NCBI RefSeq assembly: GCF_000733125.1
Contig: NZ_JPHU01000009.1
Span: 62,001-126,000 of the forward strand
Direction: 5' to 3'
Length of the DNA stretch: 64,000 nucleotides
Source: Parvularcula oceani
GTDB lineage: Bacteria > Pseudomonadota > Alphaproteobacteria > Caulobacterales > Parvularculaceae
Shown here: positions 27,873 to 37,287 of the stretch, in pieces
Position numbering within the stretch: position 1 is the first letter of the stretch
Layout of the letters: each line of letters starts with the position of its first letter
Notes under the pieces: generated by a model
Told to the model about the DNA's origin: nothing
Database searches by the model: none
The model's input: the letters and a program-made list of their open reading frames with translations, nothing else
Program-made: the position numbers and the translations under genes

Positions 27873-28868
27873 ATGAGCCTTGCCCGTATCCTGACCGCCG
27901 GCGCCGGCGCGCTCGCGCTTTCGGCCTGTGCGACGACCAATCCGGTCATGGGCGGCGTCAGCCAGTCCGACCTGACCACCGTCTCGTCCGAGACCGGCAC
28001 GGACGGGCTCGACCCGATCGCCCGCGCGGCCTTCTGGGGCACGCGCTATGACCGCGACCCGGCGGACGCGCATACGGCGGCGCAGTTCTCGAAGGCCCTG
28101 CGCGCCGTCGACAACAATGCCGAGGCCCTGCGCGTCGCCAAGCAGGCGAGCGCGCGCCATCCCGAAAACCCGCAGCTCAAGCTCGAGCTCGGCAAGGCGC
28201 TGATCGCCAATGAGCGCGCTCATGAGGCGGTGCGGCCCATCGAGCAGGCCATCACGGGCGGCCTCTACGAAGACTGGTCGGCCTATTCGGCCTATGGCGT
28301 CGCGCTCGACAAGACGGGCCGCCACCAGGAGGCGCGGCACCAGTATGACCGCGCCCTCGCCATCGCGCCCGGCAAGGCGCAGGTGCTCAACAACAAGGGG
28401 CTGTCCTATGCCCTCGAAGGGCGCGCCGCCCTGGCCGAGCGCACGCTGCGCACCGCCGCCGCCGCGCCCGGCGGCACGGCCCGCATGCGCCAGAACCTCG
28501 CTCTCGTCCTCGGCCTGTCGGGCCAGACGGCGGAGGCCGAGCGGCTCGCCCGCTCCGACCTGCCGCCCCGCGTGGCCGAGAACAATGTCGCCTATTTCCG
28601 CAATCTCGTCGCCCAGCCCGCCTATTGGGGTGGCCTGAGCACCGCGAATGCCGAATTGCCGGTGTTCGAGGACGAAGGCCCGGTGGAGCCGACCTTCGAG
28701 CCGGCCGTCCTGCCCGCTCCGACGCCGAAGCCCGAGCCGGAGAACGCGGTTCCCGCCTTCGAGCCCGAAGAGCGGGAAGCCGAGCCCGGCGTCAGCGCGA
28801 GCCGCGAGGACGGAGCGCAGGTCGTCGCCGACGCCGCGCCCATGGCCCTGACACCGGACGGGCTCTGA
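27873..28868 (+). CDS. tadD: TadD-like TPR lipoprotein of the Flp pilus system
   Basis: 331 residues. An N-terminal lipoprotein signal with lipobox LSAC (cysteine at about residue 19) is followed by TPR repeats (for example AEALRVAKQASARHPENPQL and EARHQYDRALAIAPGKAQVL) and an acidic, proline-rich tail. TadD is a lipoprotein that helps secretin assembly in Tad/Flp pilus systems. The true start is the ATG at 27873 with AGGAG upstream; the frame is open far 5' only because it is antisense to the aminopeptidase gene. It is convergent with tadC across 449 bp. Confidence 0.85.
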   Translation: MSLARILTAGAGALALSACATTNPVMGGVSQSDLTTVSSETGTDGLDPIARAAFWGTRYDRDPADAHTAAQFSKALRAVDNNAEALRVAKQASARHPENPQLKLELGKALIANERAHEAVRPIEQAITGGLYEDWSAYSAYGVALDKTGRHQEARHQYDRALAIAPGKAQVLNNKGLSYALEGRAALAERTLRTAAAAPGGTARMRQNLALVLGLSGQTAEAERLARSDLPPRVAENNVAYFRNLVAQPAYWGGLSTANAELPVFEDEGPVEPTFEPAVLPAPTPKPEPENAVPAFEPEEREAEPGVSASREDGAQVVADAAPMALTPDGL

Positions 28869-29317
28869 AGCCCTTCTCAAGAACCAGATCCTGACGCCGA
28901 GCACGGGGGCCCTGTCCCCGGTTTCGCCGCCGGCCCCCCGATCCGCACGCCCGGCCCGCCCGGCGCCGCGATCGTCCCCCTCCTCATCCTCGTGCCAGGC
29001 TGCCGCAGCCCCTATCGGAGGGACGCGCACTTCTTGATGGGTCTCCGCACGGGCCGATCAAGAGGTGCGCGCGTTCCGAGCTCGGTCCGGGGAAAGTTGC
29101 CGCATCAGCGGCCAAGGGGACTCTCCTGCCTGTCCTGCGGGAGCGCTGACGGCCTTCGGCCGTGCGACGCCGCCTGCTTGGCAAGGATCGACAAGGGAGG
29201 AAGGCCGAAGAGGCGGCGGGTGCGGGATCAGGCCGTGCTGACGGCCGGGCGCCTGCTTGGCCCCGGCCCGCAGTCTCTGCCGGCCCTGCCCGCTTCTCGA
29301 GGGTCGGCGCGCGGCCC
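28869..29317. other. 449-bp non-coding gap between convergent tadD and tadC
   Basis: No frame here resembles a protein and none has a good start. The stretch is rich in G/C inverted repeats: a 15-bp pair at 29024-29071, ACGGCC-TTC-GGCCGT at 29149-29163, and two copies of GCTGACGGCC (near 29145 and 29237) with a shared GCCTGCTTGG nearby. None is followed by a T-run, so no standard terminator is seen. I do not recognise RNase P, 4.5S, 6S or tmRNA signatures. Confidence 0.5.
29024..29071. repeat. 15-bp inverted repeat with 18-nt loop in the tadD-tadC gap
   Basis: Left arm CGCGCACTTCTTGAT (29024-29038), right arm ATCAAGAGGTGCGCG (29057-29071), with a single mismatch that becomes a G-U pair in RNA. 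No poly-T follows on either strand. It could be an RNA hairpin or a protein site. Confidence 0.55.
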
Positions 29318-30292
29318 TCAGTCGAACCAGCCCATCGCGCTGCCGGCGGCCGGCGTCAGGATGATGACGAAGAGCACGGGCAGGAAGAAGAGGATCATGG
29401 GCACGGTAAGCTGCGGGGGCAGCGCGGCGGCCTTCTTTTCCGCGGTCTGCATGCGGATCTCGCGGTTCTCGGCCGCCATGACGCGCAAGGACGAGCCCAG
29501 CGGCGTGCCATAGGTCTCGCACTGGATCAGCGCGGTCACCACGGCCTTGATGCCTTCGAGACCGGTCCGCTCGCCGAGATTGTGATAGGCGACCTTCCGG
29601 TCCTGCAGGTAGGACAGCTCCGCCGTCGTCAGTCCGTATTCCTCGGCCAGCGCCGGGCAGGTCGCGGCGACCTCCTGCGTCACCTTCTGAAGCGCCGCCT
29701 CGATCGACATGCCGCTCTCGACGCAGATGAGGAGCAGGTCGAGGCTGTCCGGGAAGGCGAGTTGCAGGGCCTGCTGCCGCTTTTTGATGAGATTGGTGAC
29801 GTAGAGATTGGGCAGGTAGAAGCCCGCCACGCCCGCGCCGCAGGTCAGCATCAGCCGCACGAGATTGCCGAACTCGCCGATCTGCAGGACATAGAGGTAG
29901 AAGGCGGCGACGCAGAGCGCGATCACCGGGGTCAGGACGCGCGCCGCCATGAAGGTGAAGACCGGCCGCTCGCCGCGCAGGCCCGCGAGGGTCAGCCTCT
30001 TGGCGGCGGATTGCGCGTCGAAGATCTCGAGAAGCTTGAACTGCTGGACGAGGCTCTTGGCGGCGCCTCCCGCCGCGGCATTGCGCAGGCTCGGCGCCTT
30101 CTTGCCGGCGATCTCGGCGCGGGATTGCTGGCGCAGCCGCTCCTTGTAGTCCGCGACCTTCTTGGCCCGCGCCTTCATCGGATCGGTCTGGAGCACCGGC
30201 TGAAGCAGGGTGAAGGCCGTCGCGGCCGAAGCGACCGCGGCCAGGAGCGCGACCTGGTTCTGCCTGTCGGTGACGATGTCGACGAAGGACAT
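29318..30292 (-). CDS. tadC: Type II secretion F-family protein TadC
   Basis: 324 residues, inner-membrane platform protein of the Flp pilus machine. It shows the GspF/TadC-type segment DSLDLLLICVESGMSIEAAL and four hydrophobic stretches (near residues 12-26, 119-140, 147-163 and 300-318). It pairs with TadB to connect the CpaF ATPase to pilus assembly. It is the last gene of the leftward pilus operon, 10 bp after tadB. Confidence 0.92.
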   Translation of the reverse strand: MSFVDIVTDRQNQVALLAAVASAATAFTLLQPVLQTDPMKARAKKVADYKERLRQQSRAEIAGKKAPSLRNAAAGGAAKSLVQQFKLLEIFDAQSAAKRLTLAGLRGERPVFTFMAARVLTPVIALCVAAFYLYVLQIGEFGNLVRLMLTCGAGVAGFYLPNLYVTNLIKKRQQALQLAFPDSLDLLLICVESGMSIEAALQKVTQEVAATCPALAEEYGLTTAELSYLQDRKVAYHNLGERTGLEGIKAVVTALIQCETYGTPLGSSLRVMAAENREIRMQTAEKKAAALPPQLTVPMILFFLPVLFVIILTPAAGSAMGWFD

Positions 30293-30302
30293 GATCCGCT
30301 CC

Positions 30303-31292
30303 TCAGACCTTGATGTTGATCATGTTCTTCATGACGAAGACCCCGATCGCCATCCACAGCCCAGCGCCGATCAGCATGAGATTGCCGATCTTCGTCTGGA
30401 ACAGCGGCTGGAGATATTCCGGGCTCGACAGATGAACCATGAGCGAGACGACGAAGGGCATGGAGCCGAGGATGACGGCGGAGGCCTTCGCCTCCATGGA
30501 CAGGGCCGCGATCTTGCCGAGCATCATCTTCCGTGCCCGGAGCACGCTGCCCAGATTGCCCAGAGCCTCGGCCAGATTGCCGCCCGTCTGCTGCTGGATG
30601 AGGAGCACGATCGAGAAGAAGTTCACCTCGTTGATCGGCATCCTCTTATACATGCGGTCCAGCGACTGCTCGAGCGAGAGGCCGAGGCGGACGCCTTCGG
30701 TCAGGAGGTGGAACTCCGTCCTCACCGGCTCCTGCGCGTCGCGGGCGATGATCTTGAGGCATTCATTGACCGGGAGGCCCGATTTCACGCCGCGCACGAT
30801 GACGTCGATGGCGTTGGAGAATTCCTCGACGAACTTCTTCTGCCGCTTCTTGCGCTTGGCGTTGATGAACCAGCGCGGCGCGCCGAGCCCGCCGACCAGC
30901 GTCATCGCGCCGATCACCCAGGGCTTCTGCGCGGTGAGCAGGCCGATCGCGCAGAAGACCAGCGCGACGATGGCGGACAGGATGTAGAATTCGCGCACGG
31001 ACAGCTCGAAGCCTGCCTGGGCGATCGTCTCTTCGAGGCCGACCTTCTTCTTTTTCTCGGCGGCCGCGGCCGCGTCCTCGATCTTCTTGAGGCTGTCCGC
31101 GACCTGCTTGCGGCGCTCCTTGGCGTTGTCCGGCGCCTGCGCGCTGACGTTGCGCGAGCTGTTGCCCCCGCCGGCCAGCGCGGCGGCGCGCTTGCTCGCC
31201 TTGTCATTGCCCGACGGCGCCAGCAGCAGCACTGCCAGCGCGCCGAAGGCGACGAGGCCGCCGAGCAAGGCAAGAAGCATCTGCTGGTCCAT
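30303..31292 (-). CDS. tadB: Type II secretion F-family protein TadB
   Basis: 329 residues. A leading membrane helix is followed by a lysine/alanine-rich cytoplasmic linker (about 45-90), then the GspF/TadB core with FSNAIDVIVRGVKSGLPVNE and FFSIVLLIQQQTGGNLAEAL, and C-terminal helices. Inner-membrane platform partner of TadC. It starts 5 bp after the cpaF stop, so the genes are cotranscribed. Confidence 0.93.
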   Translation of the reverse strand: MDQQMLLALLGGLVAFGALAVLLLAPSGNDKASKRAAALAGGGNSSRNVSAQAPDNAKERRKQVADSLKKIEDAAAAAEKKKKVGLEETIAQAGFELSVREFYILSAIVALVFCAIGLLTAQKPWVIGAMTLVGGLGAPRWFINAKRKKRQKKFVEEFSNAIDVIVRGVKSGLPVNECLKIIARDAQEPVRTEFHLLTEGVRLGLSLEQSLDRMYKRMPINEVNFFSIVLLIQQQTGGNLAEALGNLGSVLRARKMMLGKIAALSMEAKASAVILGSMPFVVSLMVHLSSPEYLQPLFQTKIGNLMLIGAGLWMAIGVFVMKNMINIKV

Positions 31293-31297
31293 CCGCC

Positions 31298-32743
31298 CTA
31301 CTCCGCCGCCGCGTCGAGCGCTTCGGCGAGGTCGCCGTGCCGGCCGTAATAGCGGGCCCTGTCCCAGAAGCCCGGACGCGCGATGCCGGTGGATTTGTGC
31401 CGCCCGAGGATCTTCCCGTCCTCGTCCTCGCCGTTCATGTCGTAGACGAAGAGGTCCTGGGTGATGATCGTATCGCCCTCGGTGCCGAGCACTTCGGTGA
31501 TGTGGGTGATCCGCCGGGAGCCGTCGCGGAGGCGGGCGGCCTGGATCACCACGTCGACGGAGCCGACGATCATCTCGCGGATGGTTCTGGAGGGCAGGCC
31601 GAGGCCGCCCATGGTGATCATGGATTCAAGGCGCGACAGCGCCTCGCGCGGGGAGTTGGCGTGCAGCGTGCCCATCGAGCCGTCATGGCCCGTGTTCATC
31701 GCCTGCAAGAGGTCGAAGGCCTCGGGCCCCCGCACCTCGCCCACGATGATCCGTTCGGGACGCATCCGCAGGCAGTTCTTGACGAGGTCGCGCATGGTGA
31801 TCTCGCCCTGCCCTTCGAGGTTGGGCGGGCGGGTCTCGAGGCGGACCACGTGCGGCTGCTGGAGCTGGAGTTCGGCGGCGTCCTCGCAGGTGATGACGCG
31901 CTCGTCCTCCTCGATGAAGGAGGTCATGCAGTTCAGGAGCGTCGTCTTGCCCGAGCCCGTGCCGCCGGAGATCAGCGTGTTGATCCGGCAGGAGCCGACA
32001 ATGCCGAGGACCTTCGCGCCCTCGGGGCTGATCGACCCGAACTCGACGAGGTTGTTGATCGTCAGCTTGTCCTTCTTGAACTTCCGGATCGTCAGGGCGG
32101 CGCCGTCGATCGACAGAGGCGGCGCGATGACGTTGACGCGGGAGCCGTCGGGAAGGCGCGCGTCGCAGATGGGGCTGGCTTCGTCGACGCGCCGGCCGAC
32201 CTGGCTGACGATCCGCTGGCAGATGTTCATCAGCTGCGCATTGTCGCGGAAGCGCACATTGGTCAGCTGGATCTTGCCGTCGACCTCGATGAAGGTCCGG
32301 TTCGCGCCGTTGACCATGATGTCGGCGATGTCGTCGCGGGCCAGCAGCGGCTCGAGCGGACCGTAGCCGAGGACGTCGTTGCAGATGTCCTGGAGCAGGG
32401 CTTCCTGCTCCGAGATCGACATCTGGAGGCCCTTGATCGAGATGATCTCGTTGACGATGTCGCGGATCTCCTCGGCCGCCGACTCCATGTCGAGCTGGGC
32501 GAGCTGGCTGAGGTCGATCGTGTCGATCAGCGCATTGAAGATCGTCGTCTTCGTCTGGAAATAGGCGTCCGAATGGTTCGGCTCGACCGCGACCGGCTTG
32601 GGCGGCGCCTTGGGCTTGGGCGGCGCGACCTTGGGGGGCGCAGCCTTGGGCGGCGCCTCGGCCTTGGGCGCGGGACGCGGCGCCGCGGGCTTCGCGGGAC
32701 GGGGCTTGGGCGGGACGGGGCCCTCTGCGCGTTTTCCGAACAT
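31298..32743 (-). CDS. cpaF: Flp pilus assembly ATPase CpaF/TadA
   Basis: 481 residues, hexameric secretion ATPase powering pilin assembly. The N-terminal 50 residues are a Pro/Ala/Lys-rich tail. The core shows Walker A SGGTGSGKTTLLN (about residue 258), the Asp-box CEDAAELQL, and the Walker B/His-box region RPERIIVGEVRGPEAFD with TGHDGSMGTLHANSP. It lies between cpaE and tadB with gaps of 9 and 5 bp. Confidence 0.96.
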   Translation of the reverse strand: MFGKRAEGPVPPKPRPAKPAAPRPAPKAEAPPKAAPPKVAPPKPKAPPKPVAVEPNHSDAYFQTKTTIFNALIDTIDLSQLAQLDMESAAEEIRDIVNEIISIKGLQMSISEQEALLQDICNDVLGYGPLEPLLARDDIADIMVNGANRTFIEVDGKIQLTNVRFRDNAQLMNICQRIVSQVGRRVDEASPICDARLPDGSRVNVIAPPLSIDGAALTIRKFKKDKLTINNLVEFGSISPEGAKVLGIVGSCRINTLISGGTGSGKTTLLNCMTSFIEEDERVITCEDAAELQLQQPHVVRLETRPPNLEGQGEITMRDLVKNCLRMRPERIIVGEVRGPEAFDLLQAMNTGHDGSMGTLHANSPREALSRLESMITMGGLGLPSRTIREMIVGSVDVVIQAARLRDGSRRITHITEVLGTEGDTIITQDLFVYDMNGEDEDGKILGRHKSTGIARPGFWDRARYYGRHGDLAEALDAAAE

Positions 32744-32752
32744 GGGACCGCC

Positions 32753-34303
32753 TTAGCCGCGTTTGGCGAAGAGAGACTTAAGGCTCAGGCCCGGCTTCGC
32801 CGCTGCCATGTCCTGGCCGAGAAGGTGCCGGGCGAGGAGCGACAGGCCCGCGGCCAGCTTCGATTTCGGCGCCACCTCGAACACCGTCTGGGCATTGGTC
32901 GACGCCGTGCCGAAGGTGACGGGGTCGAAGGGCAGCGTGACGAGCGGGGCCACGCCCAGCGCATCCTCGAACTGCTCCGGCGCGATCTCGGGCCGTCCCT
33001 TCACGCCGGTCTGGTTCAGGACCAGGATGGGCGCGGAGTCGTTGCCGCGCTCGGCGGCGACGGTCTCGAAGATGTTCTTGGCGTTGCGGAAGGCCGCGAG
33101 GTCAGGGGTCGCCGTGATCACGATCTCCTCGGCCGACTGGATCTGCTGGCGCGACCAGGCCGTCCAGATATGCGGCATGTCGATCGCGACCGACGGCGCG
33201 GAGCTGCGCACCATGTCGACCACGGACTCGAAACTTTCCGCAGGCAGATCGTAATCGCGATCAAGGAGGTTCGGCGCGGCGAAGAGGCTGAGCCGGTCCG
33301 TGCATTTCTGCAGCAGCCGGTCGAGCAGCACGTCGTCCAGGCGCTCGGGCGCGCCGAGCGCTTCGGAGAGGCCCTGGCTCGGGTCCTGCTCGAAATCCAG
33401 GCTGCCGGTGCCGAAGGCCAGGTCCATGTCCATCATCACCGTATCGGAGAGGCACTGCTCCGCCATCGCCCAGGCGACGTTGTGGCAGATGGTGGACGAC
33501 CCGGTGCCGCCGCGCGCGCCCATGAAGACGTAGCTCTTGCCCACGGGCGGGGCGGAGGGGTCCGCATAGAGGGACGAGACGGCGGAGATGATCTGCAGCG
33601 GCGAACGCGGCGCGACGAGGTAGTCGCTGATGCCGCGCTCCATCAGGGCGCGGTAGAGCTGGATGTCGTTGATGGCGCCGATGACCACGACGCGGGTGGA
33701 CGGATCGCAGACTTCCGCCAGCGCCTCCAGGCCCTGAAGCAGCTCTTGCGGGGATTGCCCGGCCTCGAGGAGGATGAGGTTCGGCGTCGGCTCGTATGCG
33801 AAGACCTGCGCGGCGCGGAAGGCGTCGCCGTTCTGGATCGTGACATGGGCCTTGGCGAGGCGGCGGTCCGCCGCGGCCCGTTCGATCAGGGCCGACAGCG
33901 CCGCATCGCGGCAGAAGGCATGGATGTTGATCCGGGGGACGGGCGAGAGCGAGAGGGTCGCCAGCGTCGCCGCGTCGAGATCCTCCTCCCCGGCCTCCCG
34001 TGCCGGCTCGGCCGCCGGCGGCGCTTCCGCGGGCGCGGGGGCGGGCGCGGCTTCGGCCTCTTCCGGGTCCTCGGCGACGAGCGGCGGCGGCGCGGGCACC
34101 GCTTCGGGCGCTTCGCCGACCGCCGGGCCCGGCGCTGCCTCCGACACCGGCTCTTCTGTGGGTTCCGCTTCCAGCAGGTCCTCGTCTTCTTCGAGGAGGC
34201 GCTGGAGCTCGGCTTCATCCAGATCGTCGAGATCGAAGTCCAGATCGAGATCCAGATCCAGATCCTGGTCCTGAGCGGGTTCAGGCGCTGTCGCTATGCT
34301 CAT
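32753..34303 (-). CDS. cpaE: CpaE/TadZ, atypical ParA-like pilus localisation ATPase
   Basis: 516 residues. The order is an acidic Asp-Leu repeat (residues 14-29), a long Glu/Ala/Pro linker, a receiver-like domain and a MinD/ParA-type ATPase (about 260-500) with deviant Walker A FMGARGGTGSST and VMMDMDLAFGTGSLDFE. CpaE/TadZ positions the pilus machine at the pole. I chose MSIATAPE at 34303, with AAGGAG upstream, over an in-frame ATG at 34330. Located between cpaD and cpaF. Confidence 0.92.
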   Translation of the reverse strand: MSIATAPEPAQDQDLDLDLDLDFDLDDLDEAELQRLLEEDEDLLEAEPTEEPVSEAAPGPAVGEAPEAVPAPPPLVAEDPEEAEAAPAPAPAEAPPAAEPAREAGEEDLDAATLATLSLSPVPRINIHAFCRDAALSALIERAAADRRLAKAHVTIQNGDAFRAAQVFAYEPTPNLILLEAGQSPQELLQGLEALAEVCDPSTRVVVIGAINDIQLYRALMERGISDYLVAPRSPLQIISAVSSLYADPSAPPVGKSYVFMGARGGTGSSTICHNVAWAMAEQCLSDTVMMDMDLAFGTGSLDFEQDPSQGLSEALGAPERLDDVLLDRLLQKCTDRLSLFAAPNLLDRDYDLPAESFESVVDMVRSSAPSVAIDMPHIWTAWSRQQIQSAEEIVITATPDLAAFRNAKNIFETVAAERGNDSAPILVLNQTGVKGRPEIAPEQFEDALGVAPLVTLPFDPVTFGTASTNAQTVFEVAPKSKLAAGLSLLARHLLGQDMAAAKPGLSLKSLFAKRG

Positions 34304-34348
34304 GATTCTCTCCTTCGCCGCCCCCGGCAATGTCGGGTTCAGCTTGCC

Positions 34349-35005
34349 CTATTCGTCCTGGGCCTTGGTCTCGGCCTCGTAGATCACGACAGGCGTGCGA
34401 TAGGCGCGCCGGCCCTCGATGGCGGAGCTGAGCGCGTCATCGCCCATGCCGTCGGGGGCGTGCCCCTGATGAAGATCGCGCGGATCGGCGATCATCGCGG
34501 CCAGATTGGCTTGGGTCGCGCAGCCGAAATTGGTGGAGGAGCGGCCGGCCAGCCGGGCGGGCAGATTGCCGCCATAGGCGCCGCATTCGGGCCCGCTCGC
34601 GACATAGCGCGAAAAGGACAGGATCACTTCGTCCCCGCCTCCCCGGCGCACCGTGGCGCCCCGCATCTCCTCGAAGGAGACGCCGAAGGCGTCGAGCGCG
34701 GCGCGAACATCGGCCGCGGTCTGCTGGCCGTCCCTGTCCCCTGCCCCGCCCGAGGGGGCGGTCACCGTCATCGGGCCATAGCCCTTGGCGCGGTAGGCAT
34801 CGACGAATCTGTCGATCTGGGCGAGCGCGGTCCGGGACAGGCCGTTGGCCTGCGGGTCTACGGGGACGACGAGCGTCATCACCTGCTGATCGACCGTGAT
34901 CGGATGGCGCTGCTCGACCGAATAGGCCTCTTCGGGTGTGTTCATCAGGCTGGCGCAGGCCGACAGGGTCGTTCCGGCCAGCGCGAGGAGAAGCAGTCTG
35001 CGCAT
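34349..35005 (-). CDS. cpaD: CpaD pilus lipoprotein
   Basis: 218 residues. Lipoprotein signal with lipobox LSAC (cysteine about residue 17). The family signature NFGCATQANLAAMIADPRDL lies near residues 155-176. CpaD is an outer-membrane-associated lipoprotein needed for Flp pilus assembly with the CpaC secretin. It follows cpaC by 21 bp. Confidence 0.93.
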   Translation of the reverse strand: MRRLLLLALAGTTLSACASLMNTPEEAYSVEQRHPITVDQQVMTLVVPVDPQANGLSRTALAQIDRFVDAYRAKGYGPMTVTAPSGGAGDRDGQQTAADVRAALDAFGVSFEEMRGATVRRGGGDEVILSFSRYVASGPECGAYGGNLPARLAGRSSTNFGCATQANLAAMIADPRDLHQGHAPDGMGDDALSSAIEGRRAYRTPVVIYEAETKAQDE

Positions 35006-35026
35006 GTCTATCGTCCCTATCCGGAT

Positions 35027-36496
35027 CTAATCGAGGATGAAGCCGAGCGGGCCCTGGAGGCTCGCCTCGCCGACGCCGCTGTCATGCATCCCGAAAGAGC
35101 TTTCGAGCTGGCCCAGCAGGACCGATTGCAGGAGGGTCGGCGGCGCGAAGCCCTGGCCGGGGTCGGTCAGCTCGGCGAGAGTGGTCGGCTCGACGAGATA
35201 GGGCGTCGCGATGATGACGAGCTCGGTCTCGTCGTTCTGGAATTTCTGGCTGCGGAAGAGCTGGCCCAGAACGGGCGTCTCCTTCAGGCCCGGCACCCCG
35301 TCCACCGTCTCCTGGATGTTCTCCTGCAGGAGGCCGGCGATGGCGAAGCTGGCGCCCGAGGGCAGGTCGACCGTCGTCGTCGCCGAGCGGGTGACGAAGC
35401 CGGGAACGAAGCTCGTGCCGAGCGCGACGGTCTCGCCGGTCGGAGTCTGCGTGAAACCGCCGCCCACCACCGAGCCGAGGGCGTCGTTCACGTCCGACAC
35501 CTTGGTCGCGAGGACGATGTTGATCGAGCCCTTCGAGCGCACGGTCGGCTGGAAGTTCAGCTCGACGCCGAAGGGGCGGAATTCGATGGTCGTCGTCCCG
35601 AGGCCGCCGGCCACGGGGAACGCCACTTCGCCGCCCGCGAAGAACTGCGCTTCCTCGCCCGACAGGGCGATGAGGCTCGGCTCTGCGAGAGTCTTGACGA
35701 GATTGTTCTGCTCGAAGACGTCGAGGGCGTAGTCCAGGGCCTCGAGATCGCCGAGATTGCGCGAGGAGCCGCCTGCGCTCAGGCCGCCGGAGGTCGGGCC
35801 GGCCGTGTCGACGGCGAAGTCGATCAGCGCGTCGTCAAGCGCCACGACCCCGTCGAGGTCGACGCCGAGCTGCCGGGTCAGCTGCCGCTGCATTTCCAGC
35901 ACGCGGACCTTCAGCATGACCTGTCCGGGCTCGCGCACGCTGATCATGTTCATCACCGAAGCGGAGTCCGCATCGCCGCCAGTGAAGCGCGCGGCGATCT
36001 CGACCGCCCGCTGCGCCTCGCCCGGCGTGTCGGCGGTGCCGTGCAACACGATGTTCTCGCCCAGCGTCTCGACGGTGATCCGGCTCGCCGGCAGGAGCTT
36101 CTCGATCAGGTCCTCGATCACGTCCGCATCCTGCTCGACGCGGATCTCGAGGTTGAGGATCTGCTGGTTGCGGCTGTCGAAGAAGAAGGCATTGGCCTGG
36201 CCGGGCGCCTTGCCCATGACATAGACCCGCCTCGGCGTCCTGATGACCGTGTCCACCACGACAGGGTTGGACACGAGAACGTCCGACGCCCCGCGCGGCA
36301 GCTCGACGATCGCGGCCTTGCCGAGCGGCAGGATCAGTTCCCGCGAGGTGGCCGCCTCGCCGCCCGTGTCGACGACCGCTTCCTGCGCGGCGGCGGGCAC
36401 CATGCTCATCGCGCCGAGCAGGCCCATCGTCGCCACGGCGACGGCGCTGCCCCAGCCAAGCGTAAGTCGCGCCGCTGTGCGGGTGCTGATATTCAT
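35027..36496 (-). CDS. cpaC: CpaC/RcpA outer-membrane secretin of the Flp pilus
   Basis: 489 residues from the ATG at 36496. Signal peptide to about AAAQ, then the pilus N-domain (ELILPLGKAAIVELPRGASD), a BON-like part (NIVLHGTADTPGEAQRAVEI) and the secretin channel with VPGLKETPVLGQLFRSQ and ETELVIIATPYLVEP. It forms the ring through which the pilus exits. A GTG at 36538 is in frame, but it would put 14 polar residues before the signal peptide, and the ATG has AGAGGG upstream. Confidence 0.93.
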   Translation of the reverse strand: MNISTRTAARLTLGWGSAVAVATMGLLGAMSMVPAAAQEAVVDTGGEAATSRELILPLGKAAIVELPRGASDVLVSNPVVVDTVIRTPRRVYVMGKAPGQANAFFFDSRNQQILNLEIRVEQDADVIEDLIEKLLPASRITVETLGENIVLHGTADTPGEAQRAVEIAARFTGGDADSASVMNMISVREPGQVMLKVRVLEMQRQLTRQLGVDLDGVVALDDALIDFAVDTAGPTSGGLSAGGSSRNLGDLEALDYALDVFEQNNLVKTLAEPSLIALSGEEAQFFAGGEVAFPVAGGLGTTTIEFRPFGVELNFQPTVRSKGSINIVLATKVSDVNDALGSVVGGGFTQTPTGETVALGTSFVPGFVTRSATTTVDLPSGASFAIAGLLQENIQETVDGVPGLKETPVLGQLFRSQKFQNDETELVIIATPYLVEPTTLAELTDPGQGFAPPTLLQSVLLGQLESSFGMHDSGVGEASLQGPLGFILD

Positions 36497-36540
36497 GGCG
36501 TGCCCTCTCGCCCCGTTGTTCGGTTTCGTTTCGCTCACGC

Positions 36541-37287
36541 TCAGCCCCGGCCGTAGCGGATCACAACGACCTCATCAGCCGGCATGTCCGCCGCCTGCGT
36601 TTCGCCTTCGAAGATGCTGCGCAGGGCGAGGGTCAGCGTCTGCGTCTCCCGCGCCAGGATGAACGGCTCGACCTGGGCCGGCGTAAGCTCGAAGGTGACG
36701 CTCCGCCCCGGCAGGGAGGCGAGCTCGTCCTCTTTGGCGAGCGTCTGGTCGATCGCCAGTACACGGACATCCGACAGAAGGACGCTGGTCTGCGACTGGC
36801 CGTCGATCTGGCGCGTCGTCATGATGTCGACCCGGTCGCCCGGAAGGACGAAGCCGGACGATGTCGCATCGTCCGAAAGGTTGGCGCTGACCGCGCGCAT
36901 GCCCGGCGACAGGAGCGCCGCCATCATTCCGCTGTCGCCCTGCTCGACCAGCTTCTCGCGCATGATCGGCTCGCCCTCGTGAAGGACGGTCAGCGTGCGC
37001 ATTCCCGGAAGCGCCTCGTAGAAGGCTTCGTCCTCTTCCGTGACGAAATGGGCGGGAACCTTGCCGGCGGGCCACTTGATCCATGCGGTTGCCGAGGGAT
37101 CGATGCGGGAGCCCCGCTCGAAGCGCTGCTCGGCGACGAGGACCCTGACGGTCTCGATCTCCTGCGCCTTCGGGACGATCTGCGCGACGGAAGCGACATC
37201 CTTGTCACCACCGCCCGCGGCCATGATGAAGGCACCCGCGCCGGCGGCCAGCGCCACACCCAGCAGCAGTAGACGACCTTTGTTCAT
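36541..37287 (-). CDS. cpaB: CpaB/RcpC pilus assembly protein
   Basis: 248 residues. An N-terminal signal/anchor (LLLLGVALAAGAGAFIMAA) precedes an SAF-like domain (VRVLVAEQRFERGSRIDPSA) and an RcpC part with SSGFVLPGDRVDIMTTRQ. CpaB is a periplasmic partner of the secretin. The 136-bp gap upstream, between it and cpaA, holds TTAACC and TTGAAA elements on the minus strand and may contain a promoter for cpaB onward. Confidence 0.93.
   Translation of the reverse strand: MNKGRLLLLGVALAAGAGAFIMAAGGGDKDVASVAQIVPKAQEIETVRVLVAEQRFERGSRIDPSATAWIKWPAGKVPAHFVTEEDEAFYEALPGMRTLTVLHEGEPIMREKLVEQGDSGMMAALLSPGMRAVSANLSDDATSSGFVLPGDRVDIMTTRQIDGQSQTSVLLSDVRVLAIDQTLAKEDELASLPGRSVTFELTPAQVEPFILARETQTLTLALRSIFEGETQAADMPADEVVVIRYGRG

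Noticed and set aside
28869-29317. A standard structural RNA (RNase P, 4.5S, 6S, tmRNA) in the large gap
   Set aside because: None of the conserved core sequences of these RNAs is present on either strand.
31337-36556. A single uninterrupted plus-strand frame of over 1,700 codons opposite the cpa/tad operon
   Set aside because: It is exactly antisense to seven clear pilus genes, has Arg/Asp/Gly/His-rich shadow composition and no family resemblance. High GC at third codon positions of the real genes removes stop codons on the other strand.
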